A DNA stretch of 64,000 nt from Branchiostoma floridae. Taxonomy: Eukaryota; Chordata; Leptocardii; Amphioxiformes; Branchiostomatidae. Location: positions 15,658,275 to 15,722,274 of the forward strand of contig NC_049979.1 in the NCBI RefSeq assembly GCF_000003815.2, given 5' to 3'. Position numbers and translations under genes: made by a program. Under the pieces are notes generated by a model. The model searched no databases, was not told where the DNA came from, and saw nothing but the letters and a program-made list of their open reading frames with translations. Each line of letters opens with the position of its first letter. Position 1 is the stretch's first letter. Below are positions 33,014 through 45,274 of this stretch, piece by piece.

Positions 33014-36000
33014 ATGACGACCCTAAGACCGTTCACATGCGATGACCTGTTCCGGTTTAATCGAGTGTAAGTCTCTCGTATGGGGGAGGGGGGCTTTTGT
33101 AGATTTGGTAAGCACTCAGCTCATACAGAGGTAGAATTTGTTTTCGGCTGCTATATAGTATAAAGGCAAATTGCCTTTATACTATATAATCATATTATAT
33201 GATAAACCTGACGTGTAACGGTGCAATGGTATAAAACAGTAGATAACTATATATTTATATGTGCAAAATGCATTTGAGTTCCACAAGGATATCATCAATG
33301 AATCATTTTCGACAATATTTCTTTAGACTTATAACCTGTGCTGATATGGTATCTTACATAATTTGCAGTTTCGTATAGTATAACTAGATTATAAAAAATC
33401 AGAAGGATGCTTTTACATCCCACGAATAACAACATCTTGACGCTTACTGTGCCAGAGTAATATTTTTTACTTTAAACCTTTCCCGCACCAAGGTTCACTG
33501 ACCCATATTACATTACATCATCATCACAGTTTACCACCGTCATTGATAATTTATCATGTTACACAGTGTGTTCTGGGTCATACTGTAACAAAACATTTGG
33601 GCACTGGTAGACATTTGGGAAATATCATTGAGCATTGGACAAGTGTTTAAATCAAGCTAGAATATTAAATAATATTTTCTAGCTGCAGAGTTGGATTAGG
33701 CTACCCCTGGCAGAAAAATCTTAGGCTTTTGGCAGCCTAATCCAAAAGTTGCTCTGCAGCTAAATATTTTCAAAGATGACTATTGAAATATATGAACAAA
33801 CATAACCTGAATTGCATTTCCCTTAATTGCAGGAATTTGGATCCACTGACTGAAACTGTATCCTTCAAATTAGTGTGTTGGTGTTAATGTGGTCATTTTG
33901 CAACATTAAAAACATACATTGCATGGATTGTATTGTTTTAAAGTGTGGTTCTCTCCTCTTTGAAGAAGAGATTTTTTCTTAACGCTTCTGGTTTGACTGT
34001 CAATGATCCGTTGCAGTATATGTATTGTTGTATACAAGTATGTTGTATATCATGTTGTATACATGGTTAAGGATTCCTTGATACTTGTCCAGTATGGCCT
34101 ACCATTCTACATGCAGTACCTGGCCAGGTGGCCTGAGTACTTCCAGGTGGCTGAGTCACCCACAGGGGAGATCATGGGATACAGTAAGTACAGTGGTGTG
34201 CTCTTGATATGGTTGCATTAATGATATGCCAGATTGTTCTATTGCTAAAAGGAATCACGACATTGATTTTAAACTGTTCCTGTTGATATTCTTAGCTCAA
34301 CTAGTCTTGATACGTAAATCACATAGATGTTTTATTGTTTTCTGTCTACAGTAATGGGTAAGGCAGAAGGCCGTGTTGCCCAGGAGGAGTGGCATGGACA
34401 CGTCACGGCGCTGTCTGTGGCACCTGAGTTCAGGAGACTGGGGCTGGCCGCCAAGATGATGTCAAGCTTGGAGCAGATTTCAGAAAAGTAAGGCTTTATC
34501 TGATTGTGGATGTAGTGCTCTGGATGGAACATATTTGCAAGTATTTTTTTTATATGATATGTTGTTTGGATACTGTATGACTGTTTTCTAACATGAATCA
34601 TAACATTTCTTCCCTTTTGACTGCAGCAAGAACTGTTACTTTGTGGACCTGTTTGTGCGAGTGTCTAACAAGGTTGCAGTGGACATGTACAAGAAGCTGG
34701 GGTACAGCATCTACAGGACTGTGCTGGAGTACTACTCAGGAGACCCTGATGAGGATGCTTATGGTGAGCTTGTATCAGTTTGTGGTTTGAAGAAAACAAA
34801 AAGCAGATAGAGACAAAAAATTGATTTATTGAATTGAATTCTTCTTCTCTTACCAGCTGATCCATTATCTTGATATATGTCGACATCCTTTTTACCTTCG
34901 CCAAGAAGGTTACATTTTGGGTAGCGTTTGTGTGTATGTATGGGTGTTTGTAGAAGACCACCATAACTCAAGAGCGCCTAGATGGATTGTATTGATATTC
35001 GGTATGTGGGTAGGTCTTGTTAAGACCTGGAAACGAGTGGATTTTGGGCCCCCTAGCGGCCTATTACGGTACTGCAGCGGAACTTCCTGGTTTGATATCT
35101 TGAGTTCTGGACATGCTGCGGCTATGAATTTTAAGTAGTAGACAGCTCTTGATGCCGTGAGTAGGTGGTCTAGGTTTGGGCCCCCTAGCGACTTGTTTGG
35201 AACTGCAGGGCAGGTTTAGTGTCAGCCTTTTAAAGGGAATAACTCAAGAAGAGGTTGACGGATTGTTATGATTTTTGGTTTGTGGATAGTTTACGTGATG
35301 CTTCATATAATTACATATTATCTATGCAGATTGGAAGCTAATTTGCATAATTGATTAAGAAATTGTCTAAACACGCTCAGTTCCATTACAGGACCATCGC
35401 AACATGTGACATTTGTAACTGAGAAAGAGAAGAATATTGATAGATATATGCAGATTATATTACTACAACTTTCCTTTGTCGGGTGATGATGTGTTGGTTG
35501 TATAACATACCTAGAGCTACAAGAGTTAGGCGATGGTCTGAGAAGGAAAGCATAAATCAATTTCGCCTGCGAAATATTATGCTAAATAAAGACCTAATTT
35601 GCATAATTCATGAGACTATGCTATAATGTCAGTGTGGTAAATGACGGGAATGTTTTACTTGTAGCATTTGGAAGTTATGTACAGGTGAACATCGTTGAAC
35701 ATTAATTATGCAAATGAGATCCTCATTTGCATAAAGTATCAGAAAATGCGATAAAAGCCTTCTTTCTTAACATAGATTGTGTGCGTCTGTTGTTTGGTGG
35801 AGGACATGATCAAGTAATATGATTTATGCAAATAAGAGCCTTATTTTCTAATTAATGACAAACACAATTGATACAGCAGTTGTAAAAGATGGAATCATTT
35901 GGCGAAGATATGGGGTCGTGGAACTCTAGTTTCATTCTATGTTGTACCTGATTTTGGTCACTACCGCTGGTATACCTCCCTTCCAAGGTTTAAGGGACTG

Positions 36001-36181
36001 CGATAGGGTAGCACTCATTAACTTGTACTTCTGTTGAAATGAATATCACTACCGGTATGTCCGATTGATGGAAAAATTGTCTGTGTGTTTTTCAGACATG
36101 AGGAAGGCCCTGTCTGCAGATGTGAAGAAGAAGTCCATCATACCCTTACCCCATCCTGTCCGACCAGAGGACATAGAATAA
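33014..36181 (+). CDS. NAA20: NAA20, catalytic subunit of NatB acetyltransferase
   Basis: Six exons (33014-33066, 33833-33857, 34093-34183, 34352-34487, 34627-34763, 36096-36181) give 175 residues; human NAA20 has 178. Start MTTLRPFTCDDLFRFN and end PLPHPVRPEDIE are essentially the vertebrate protein. The GNAT acetyl-CoA-binding loop is RRLGLA (84-89), in ALSVAPEFRRLGLAAKM. NatB, with the NAA25 auxiliary subunit, acetylates nascent N termini starting Met-Asp, Met-Glu, Met-Asn or Met-Gln at the ribosome. The second exon is only 25 nt (NLDPLTET) with a GTATCC donor that departs from consensus, yet its residues are required by conservation. Identification is very secure. Confidence 0.97.
33152..33188. 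repeat. 37-bp perfect hairpin in NAA20 intron 1
   Basis: Two 18-bp arms, TATATAGTATAAAGGCAA and its reverse complement, are separated by a single A. There is no clean flanking duplication. It may be a hairpin insertion like the CAAGG micro-palindromes but with unrelated sequence. Confidence 0.7.
33680..33762. repeat. Hairpin inverted repeat in NAA20 intron 1
   Basis: TAGCTGCAGAG plus GGATTAGGCT on the left is mirrored by AGCCTAATCC and CTCTGCAGCTA on the right, with short unpaired bases between. It lies within NAA20 intron 1 and ends about 70 bases before the 25-nt exon. It looks like a degenerate MITE. Confidence 0.65.
34880..35900. repeat. Dispersed-repeat-like filler in NAA20 intron 5
   Basis: The long fifth intron (34764-36095) holds repeat-like sequence beginning CCTTCGCCAAGAAGGTTACA. 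It has recurring GGGCCCCCTAGCG blocks (about 35046 and 35179) and several ATTTGCATAA/ATGCAAATGA stretches. No reading frame or clear termini were found. The style suggests an old interspersed repeat; the family was not identified. Confidence 0.4.
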
Positions 36182-37724
36182 CAATAGTGAACCACAGCAG
36201 GATTCTTACAGGTCTGGGACAGATGTAAAACAAACTTCGCCCTAAATATATGATCAGCCAAATTGACAGTTGCAGTTTTCTTGCCATGTTACCAAGTGCC
36301 AGCCTACAATCATGGTAGTTTTTATGTCACTGTCAAACTTACAATCTCATTAAGTAACGATGTATGTCCAGCAAGTCAGCCATAAGTACAAAAATTTTAA
36401 AAGGAGAGTGTCGGAGACCATACGCCATTTTCAACAGTGATTTCCCCAAAATTTAGGGCATAAGTCATTAAGTGTAACAGGGACTGCCCCCTGAAGAGAC
36501 AAGGCATCTGTCATAGATCTGCAAGAGATCTGCTGTGGGGCCCAACCTTAATGAGGTTTGGGGCAATGTTATATTTGTAGCTATACATGTACAAGCACCA
36601 CAATTCTATCCTGGGTACAATCCCCATGAGTATACACCCCCTTTCACTGATGCCCACAGTCAGGGGGAGTGAACCTAAACTCAGGAGGATGGGAACCAGA
36701 GGATGGTACCCAGCTTACAAGTCTAGTTTTTTTTTTTAATTCTTCCATTTGAAAGGTTATTTTGGATGGATGTTGGTAGATAGAAGCACCAAAAGTAATG
36801 AGCCAGACTAAGTGTTTAAAAGTGCAGGTACTGTATACCAAAGGTTAGAGAAGTTTAAACATTTATTACATGGGGGGGAAATGCTTATAGCCAACCATAT
36901 TCTTTTTGTAGCCTTGTTTATCTAGATGATAACAAGGTGTAAGAAGTGGAGTGGGTTGAACATGAAAAAATACTAGTAGTGTCGATGTAACTATCCTCAC
37001 AGTAATGGGATCTGTTAGCCTCCTTCACCAGCCTCTCTGAGGGCATTGGCGTAAGTTGTTGGGGGGTGGGTTGGGTTGGGGAGGTCGATTCGCGATTTTT
37101 AACGTCGGAGAATACGCCAGGAAGGAAAATATGCCGCGAAAGGAAAAATACTGGGAAAGGAATATATGCTGGGAAGGTTGTACCAAGGAAGTTCCTGGTT
37201 TTTCAGCAAATAAAGTAATCTGCATGTAACAAAGCATTTTGTGCAGCGAGTAATCAGAGAATGTTGACACAGTGAGAAGACATTGTTTTTCCCGTCGCAA
37301 AATAAATATGAGTGATGAGAAGTGAACATCTTAATAATAATATGTATACATTCCCCAAGCCTTATGTAGTAGTCAAAGCCTACAGCAGTATTTGTTTCCG
37401 TACCATTTGTTAGAGGAAAAGGTTTGTACTTTGGCTAGGCTTTGTCTCAGAGCGACTTTCCAGGACAATATATTGCGATAATGTCAGAGCTTGCATTCCT
37501 GAAATGTCCTGAGCTCTCAACTCGTAGCGTCTGAAGCGGTCTCTGGGCGACGTTTTGATGTTGCTGTTTATACCAAAATTTAGTCCGTAGATGCTACAGT
37601 ACTAGTAACGTCATTCATAACAGAAGACGTCATCTTTCCGTCGGGTTTTACGTTAATTTTTGCCAGCAAACGTTACAGATGAGAAATACCTCGGCATTGG
37701 TGTTTTTCTCATCAAAAGGATATT

Positions 37725-37797
37725 ATCAATAGCTGCATGAAACATGTGCCATCTGTGGTAACGATACAGATGGTACATGTTTCGCACAGCTATTGAT
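37725..37797. repeat. Hairpin inverted repeat
   Basis: ATCAATAGCTG, then GAAACATGTGCCATCTGT, are mirrored by ACAGATGGTACATGTTTC, then CAGCTATTGAT, with a loop of about ten bases. It is close to a full foldback with a few mismatches, so a small MITE or hairpin remnant is likely. Confidence 0.7.
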
Positions 37798-38387
37798 AGG
37801 GTCCGCCTTCTACCGGAATACAGAGGAAAACACAGGAAAACATATGAAGGAGGGTGAAATCTACTGAAATACAGCATGTAAGTTTTGACGTGTAAACATG
37901 GCAGGTCGCTATATTTTGGCAAAGAATAATCTACTCATGGCCCTGGAAATTAGCCTCCTTAGCAGGCTCTCTGTGGTCTTTTTTGTGTGCTCATAATACA
38001 CTTGGAGGCCAGTAATCAGCGACGGCCGGCAATCAGCGACCCAGTACAAAAAGAAATGGCTCCTTCAGTCCTTGCTTCGAATATGACAGTCTGTGAGTTA
38101 TCCCCTTTAACTTGATCTTACTTGGCTTTACACTAGTATGAAACTGTTACATGTACATTAATGATTTTCATAACCCCGCTGACCACCTTAGGATAAGGCA
38201 TGAACCTTGGATATAATGAAACTCACCTGTCACAAACTGGTGAATAAGTTCGATCGGCGGTTTAACTTGCGAAACCCGACGCGGGGCTGTTATTCAAATG
38301 CATGAACTAGTAATGGTTGCCGCCCGAAATAGACCGCTTGAATAGCTAATACGTCATCGGTAAGTCCCGTGACCCTCGGCCTTTCGT

Positions 38388-38450
38388 GGGCGTGGCTATT
38401 GGCATGAATGGGCGTATATATACGTCATGCGGCTGCCATGGTCACGGTTG
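38388..38450 (+). promoter_or_regulatory. Orphan TATA/CCAAT-like cluster
   Basis: GTGGGCGTGGC (GC/KLF-type), ATTGGC (inverted CCAAT) and TATATATA occur in that order over about 35 bases, followed by GC-rich sequence. No exon or reading frame downstream is recognised for 2 kb. It may be a distal 5' promoter for TRAF-A, a promoter for a non-coding RNA, or chance. Confidence 0.25.
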
Positions 38451-38970
38451 TTCTGCGTTGTTTCTAGAAAAACCTGGATCTTTCTGCAACGACGAAAATA
38501 TGTATATTCACTACAAATATTTAACGTTATATCTTTTGTATTAGCCTACACAATACGTGTGTATGTTTTTTTTTAATCCTCGCATGTCTTCTCTTTGGGC
38601 AGCGGGCAAATTCTAGGTTGGTGTTAACGTGCATGATCAATGAGGAAAATCCTTGGGAAAATCTATCATTCAAATGATTTGATCTTCATGTCAGGTGTTA
38701 TACATGGTCTATACACGCGGGTCTATTTTGCATAGTTGCTGTTAAAGTGTCATAACTCGTTGGTGGTAAATGATGAGAATCTCATACTTGTGACAAGTTA
38801 GTCAGTTAAAGGCGTACACCACCATGTAAATGCGATGGTCATCAGTATGAAGTGGAATCCTGACAAGGTCGAACGGACTTTCACACATTCAACACATTGT
38901 ATTTTGGTAGAGAATACCATTTAAAAAAATAATTTACGTTAATTACAGCTTTATTTGCATTGAAACACTA

Positions 38971-39356
38971 GAGGCGAGTAGAACAGAAGGAAACAACATC
39001 CCGACTCCCGGGATCGGGATTCGAACCCGCGCCACAAAAGCTCAGAGCTCCTTGGCAAGGACGATAGGCGCTACTTGAACCCCACTGTTACACTACTCCC
39101 CCTTTTCTTTTCAAGATTCGTCCTCGAATCTCTGAGTTAGATATCCCTGTGGGCAGGCACATCTCCAGTCTGTTAACCACCAGGATCGGTGTGGGAACCA
39201 GTGAAACAACCAGAGCGGCGAGTAGAACAGAAAGAAACAACATCCCGACTGCTGGGATTCGAACCCACGCCGAAGCCGGATCACAGGTCCAGATACGCTA
39301 CCATTGTCGTGACAAAAGCTCAGAGCTCCTTGGCAAGGACGGTAGGCGCTACTTGA
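38971..39356 (-). mobile_element. Two copies of a tRNA-derived SINE-like repeat
   Basis: Copies at 38971-39077 and 39215-39356 share GCGAGTAGAACAGAA, CATCCCGACT and AAAAGCTCAGAGCTCCTTGG. On the minus strand the second copy has an A-box-like TAGCGTATCTGG (39289-39300) and a perfect B box GGTTCGAATCC (39255-39265) at tRNA-like spacing. The first copy keeps the B box but has lost the A box by an internal deletion. This is the usual structure of a tRNA-derived SINE. It is not a functional tRNA gene. Confidence 0.6.
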
Positions 39357-40153
39357 GGTTACAGCATAATGTATGAGGCAAGATAAAACGTCTGAATACT
39401 TAATCCAAACTCTTGTTTCTGTTAAAAGTAGAAAATTGTGCTCTGTATAAGTAGAATATGATGTTGAATATACCATTGCCCTGGTACATTTCAATTTTAC
39501 ACAACAAACAATACAGTTATTGAGGCTAATGAAATGTATGGTTGTGAGAAATGATAGTACCGATTAAGAATAAATATTATACTAACTGACGGGGAGTCAT
39601 CACCGTGACATCACAGCCTGTTCCTAATTAATTAGTCGCACCAAAGAGCGCGGCGGTGACATTTTCAGATCGCCGTTTTCTTCACCTCGGACAATTCATC
39701 TGAAAATCACATCGATGTTTTCAGAAAATATCATATATTTATGTGAAAGATAGAGGAAAGCTCATTTCAGCGTCTCTTTAAAAAGAGTGGTCAATCATAA
39801 CTTACTAGTATTCGGGATGTACACTATGTACTTGAAATACCTGCAGATGAATATGGTTTAATGACCGGCTATTCACCTGAGAATGAGTGACGTGTACGTG
39901 TGTGGGCGAGGAAACAGGAAGCCGTACGCTCTTTTAATTCTTCCCCTTGGTTTTTAAAGGAAGTACAAATGCACAGTTCTAAGAGAATGTGTCCAAGAAG
40001 CAAGACATGAAAAAATGAGCATTCACCAGAGATACAATATAACCATTTGTTAAAATGTCTATATGCTTGTAAATGTTTGGACATGCCCAGGATAAGTCAT
40101 TGCGTTGTGTTTTCTGCTTTGCACGTGTAAGTTGTAACAAAGCACACAACACC

Positions 40154-40172
40154 TGACGTCATTGGGATTCCC
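40154..40172. promoter_or_regulatory. CRE plus kappaB composite upstream of TRAF-A
   Basis: TGACGTCA (40154-40161) is followed two bases later by GGGATTCCC (40164-40172). It lies about 450 bases upstream of the proposed TRAF-A start codon. A similar pairing occurs upstream of TRAF-B and TRAF-C. Confidence 0.45.
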
Positions 40173-40626
40173 GGCTGACTCATACTTCTGCGCAGGCGTA
40201 CAGAGCGCTTTTTCGGAGCACGCCGTGTGTACAGAAGTGCTGAGTTCGCCGTCTGCACTGTCCAATTTCGGTACATTATTTTGGTGCAGAGACTCGCCGC
40301 GCATGCATACGTACCATAAATGCACAGAGTTGGTCATGGCGAGGCGACAGCAGTCGGGATTGCCCATGAAACTTATTTTGACGAATGGTATAGTGTAGTC
40401 TGAACGCACTCGGTCATTGAACTTTGACCTGGGTTTCCCGTGTGGTGACGTAATATATCATATGTAAGTATAAGCAGGGTTTTTTTCTGAATGCGTCATA
40501 TTTCTTGGAGTAAAGTCTCTGTGAAACACTTCGACAGTCTATATGCTGGACAGTTTTTCTTCTGTACCTCCTTCAAATATAGCAGAGCCGTTTTTCATCA
40601 GGAACAGTGAAGTTACAGGGCCTGAC

Positions 40627-43600
40627 ATGGATCTAGACTTCGCGTACCCCCTGGAGGACAGATACAAGTGCCTCCTGTGTGGCCGATGTCTTCGGAACCC
40701 CCGGCAGTCTCTTGAATGTGGTCATCGGTTCTGTGAAAGCTGCCTAACAGAAGAATTACGGTAAGAATTTTGACCTATCTCAAGTACTTTTGATATGTAT
40801 CGTTTATGCCCGATGATACCGTACATGTATTGCTTCCGGTATTGGCGGCCGTTCCGACACTCCACTATAGCGTTTACCCATTAAACATTTAACCCACTAA
40901 AGCAATACAAAGATTTAAATGTTGTTGTTTTCTTTGAACTACAGTAAAGATGCACCGAGATGTCCAGTGGACAAACAGGCACTTTCTGCAAATGGGGTAA
41001 GTAGAAATCGTGACGACTTAAATAAAATACTCTTATTTTTCTTGTACGTAACTGTTACGTATGATCGCCTGTTGATATTAGGCTCATGTAGAGGTGAAGC
41101 AAGAATATAAGCCCCTTGGGTGAAGTTAGCTTTGCTTCCAAGTGATTAGAGAAAAGACAATATAAGGCGTGAAATAACACCAACACCCATGACAAATATA
41201 AAACTTCTAGAAATAAAAAAAAAGCTGCATTCACTGACATGGCATAAATCGCTATATATGGTGCAACAAAGATTTATCCTCGAACCTCTTCTGATTTTGA
41301 TTTACTAGTATATAAATGATCTAACATATCTATCCCCAAACCTTTCACTCTTTAAATTGTTGATATCCCAAACTTGTTTATATTGCCCGACGAAAACTTC
41401 AATACTTTGGTAACTAGTCTACCTTGAATGAAGAACTAGAGAAAATAAGTACTAGTACCTTGTTCAAAACAACGAATTTGTCTTTCAATGTTGATCAAAC
41501 AAATCTGATAATTTTTGCAAGCGCTAGAAACGAAAAAAAAAACATATGAAAAATGCTAAAATACAAACATGTATTTATGTGTGGTATTGACATCCACCCG
41601 CTCTCACATTTATGATTACAGACAGCTTTCCTAACTCTGAACTCTTTGGGATTATAGGTATTTCCAGACAAGGGTGCGGAAAGGGAGATTGGACAGCTCG
41701 TAGTCAACTGTGTCAATAAAAAAGCAGGGTGTGAAATACAAGCATCAATCAAGGAACTCCAGGTACGTCTCACAGATTTCTCTTCACAAATCCAACACTA
41801 TTTCAATAAAGCCTGCTAAATAAAGCATAGCGCGGACAAAAGTTGCATGTGACAAACTGTAAAATCAGCAAATATTCTATCATAATGTTTATAAAGCTTA
41901 ATGTGAAGCCAGAGCGATCTATAGCAAAGTTATGAATATGTACAAAAACCCCATGGCCATGCTTACGGTTTTTTACAAATGCTTTTGAAATGGGCATTTT
42001 CACTTATTCTTATATTTGTCTTTGGAATGAATTTTCATGTATATTATATTCATATCACAACAGGAACATCTAGAAGAATGCAAATATGCCACAATAGAGT
42101 GCATACACAAGTCTAAGGGCTGCAACGTGCAAGTACCAAGATGTCACCTAGCGGAACATCTGGAAAATGAATGTCAGTTCCGACAAGAGCCGTGCAAGTT
42201 CTGTCAGGAGTTAATACCTCTGGCACAGACGGAGGTGAGGATTTGATTCGTTTGTACCAACATGTTGATTATTAAATCAAGCAGTTTTATATGATATGTT
42301 TTCTCACTATGCACATTATACATCGCTGATGTAATTTCGAACTAATAAGAAAATTATGTTCAACGTCACTGTCACAGTTGCGATTGTTTGGGAGACGTGT
42401 CCTTGCACGTGCAGTTGAATGAAGTGTTTATTTTCTCCAGGACCACACAAAGCAGTGTCCGAAGGCCCCAAGTTCTTGTCCAAATGGCTGCGAGTTGACA
42501 GGAGTGACACGAGAAGAGGTAGAAACACGTCAATTTTCACATTTCCTATGCATCACCAAAATGAGGCTTTAATCAGAATTATACTTTAATTCATATTTTC
42601 GTTGTCTAAATTGGAGTCCTTAACATCTTTTACAGGTAGAGAAACACCTCCAGGATGAATGCCCCCAGTCAGAAGCCAACTGCAGATTCAACTCCTACGG
42701 ATGTACATTTAAGGTAAATTTACTTCACCCCAACTATAAAATGTGAATCAGTATCGAGGCCGTGGGAATAAATATTACTCGTAATGCTATTGTAACGTTA
42801 TTGATATTGTATGTTATCTGTAAATACATGTAGAAGCAATTGTATTAATCTTATTAGATAAAACAAAATTTTTATTGTAGTGGTTGTCAATACTGTCTTG
42901 CATAATAGCTTCTTTATCCAAATTTTTCACAGCAGAAAGCGATATTATACATTACATCATCCTTGTATACGAACATATGATCATAATCATATTGACATAA
43001 TGATGATATTTTTATCAGGGCCCGAGGAGTCATGTCAGTGAGCATGAATCTCTGTCCATGGCAGAGCACCTACTTATGGTAACCAGCAACCTGGCTAACC
43101 TGGAGCTCAGTCTGTCTGAATCACGTCGAGAGCTACAGGAAGTCTCTAACCAGAGAGACCTGTTTAAGAACACAGTCACACAGCAAGCAAGCGAGATCAC
43201 GTCACTGAAACAAAAATCTGAAAAGCAAGATGGAAAAATTGCATCACTTCAGGTAACATGAATGTTCCTAGTTTATCATTAATCAAAAGTTAATTCCAGG
43301 GCAAAGTAACAATTGGTCTAAATGAATATTTATTTATTCATTCATTTTTTAATGAATATTAAAATAACAAGGTCATCATGCTGCTAGATTAAATATATTA
43401 GAATATAAAATTTATTTACCCATTGTAAATCTGTTTGTCTCTTACAGAAAATGGTAGCCAACCAAACAGACAAACTTATGAAGTTTGAACAAGATCTGGA
43501 GACAACTGCAAAGAAGGAAGAAGTGGAGGGTCAAAAGAGGGACCTGGTGGCCGTGAAGGAAACAGTTAAAAGAACAGAAAACAGACTGACCAAGTTGGAG

Positions 43601-44442
43601 ACCAGGGGATCAGGAGGAGGGGGGGTGTTTTCAGGTGCAACAGGTATGTGTTGTCTTGTAAGAAATGTTTGATTTTCCCCCTACAGTTGAGAGAAAAAAC
43701 TATACAGGATCTAGTTGTACCGAATGAAAAATATAGAATTCTCATATAAGCAAATGCCAAGCAAATCTACATATCATTAAATTTTTGGTACATGTTTTGT
43801 ATTGCACTGTAGAGTAGAATTTCGTCTACTTGCATATGTATTAATGTTAACTGGTTCTGATGTCCCACAGGAGAAGTAGAAACACAACTTGCATCTCAAG
43901 ACAGACAACTCGGCATCCACGATGTCCGACTGGCTGAGATGGACCTCCGCTTCCAGATCCTGGAGACAGCCAGCTTTGATGGAACCCTTCTGTGGAAGAT
44001 CAAGGACTACACCAGGAGAAAGCACGACGCAACCACAGGCAGAACTTTGTCTCTGTACAGTCAGCCCTTCTATACCAGTAGAAATGGTTATAAGATGTGT
44101 GCTAGGGTGTACCTGAATGGGGATGGTATGGGGAAGGGTACACACATGTCCCTGTTCTTTGTAGTCATGAGAGGAGACTATGATGCCCTGTTGCCCTGGC
44201 CCTTCAGACAGAAAGTAACCCTGATGCTTCTAGACCAGGATCAGGGCAGGCGCCACCTGTCGGATACGTTCCGCCCTGACCCGACCAGCAGCAGCTTCAA
44301 GCGCCCCACCAGCGACATGAACATTGCTTCAGGCTGCCCGCTGTTCGTGTCACAGGCTGTAGTGGAGGGGAGCCCTTATCTTAAGGACGACACGATTTTT
44401 ATCAAGGTTATCGTTGAGACATCGGACTTGGTTGGACCATAG
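40627..44442 (+). CDS. TRAF3/5-like adaptor, copy A
   Basis: Nine coding exons (to 40760, 40945-40996, 41658-41762, 42064-42234, 42441-42518, 42636-42713, 43019-43252, 43448-43643, 43871-44442) give 539 residues from M at 40627, close to the 540 of copy B. An upstream in-frame ATG at 40543 (weak context) would add 28. Order: RING (C15, C18, C31, H33, C36, C39, C51, D54), TRAF-type zinc fingers (about 60-205), coiled coil (about 206-355) and MATH domain (about 385-539). The MATH block LNGDGMGKGTHMSLFFVVMR is TRAF3-like, while the RING ends CPVD as in TRAF5 and TRAF6. TRAFs trimerise, bind TNFR tails through MATH and recruit ubiquitin ligase activity. Its last exon encodes exactly the same protein as copy B. 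Confidence 0.94.
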
Positions 44443-45274
44443 CGGCATAGGATAGGGCATCATTACCACACAGTATTGCATTATTCCCATTAACCTACCA
44501 GAAACAGTTGACGATAGGTCTAAGGCTAAGGCCCAGTTCAGGCAATCAATGCAACAAAAAACAAAACAAGTTTCCAACTTAGCCATAGGCTTTTGTAGTA
44601 TTCCAAAAGCATTTTACAACCACTAGACTTAAAAACGGTTACAAAGATGCCAGCCCAGGCTTTCTAGACAGTGACATGGTTGGAACCGGAGATGGCTAAC
44701 CCTCTTCTAGAACTATAATGTCTTCAGGGGTGTTGAAGAAGTTGTACAATCCTAGTACATTGGGTATAACTGCTGCTTGGGGATGACTGGTCGTATGGAG
44801 TTTTTTTTTCAGATTTAGGCACCAAACAATGCAAGCTGCGTTTATCCTGTAAGGTACCTGTAGGCACTTTAGGGATGTACATGTATTGGTAAAAAAGAAA
44901 TGTAACTTCAAAGAATATTCCTCTTGACAATAATATGTGCCTGGAATAGTTATGGATGTTAATTTTACCTCTCCTTTGTGATATGATGTTTTTAACTCCT
45001 TTATAGAGTGACATCTGTGCACCGTAAATTGCTGCTGATATGTATAGACTCAGCTTCTTTTTGTAGATATAGCTCAAGACTACTTTTGAATGCAGTCTCT
45101 ATATACTATTTCGATATGTTGGTATTTTATTGTTAAGTTTTTAACTAGGCATTAGTATCGCATTGTATGATGATGGCCTTATGTTATAAAATTAAGCACA
45201 AATGAAAAAAAAAAGAAATTTCGGAAAAATACAGTGCCAAATATCAAATACAATGTACACTCTCTTAGACACTA
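44443..45274 (+). other. TRAF-A 3' flank
   Basis: AT-rich, no coding signal; presumably the 3' UTR of TRAF-A, ending before the retrotransposon. No clear AATAAA was seen on the plus strand. Confidence 0.4.

Larger units (their letters stand above)
36182..38960. other. NAA20 3' flank and spacer
   Basis: Candidate AATAAA signals for NAA20 lie near 37207 and 37300, but the 3' end could be earlier. The stretch also holds a hairpin (37725-37797) and a promoter-like cluster (38388-38450). No exon with protein similarity was found. Confidence 0.4.

Noticed and set aside
39255..39300. Functional tRNA gene on the minus strand
   Set aside because: A- and B-box motifs are present, but a second diverged copy with the same flanks and an internal deletion lies 240 bp away, and no closed acceptor stem was found. 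A tRNA-derived SINE fits better.
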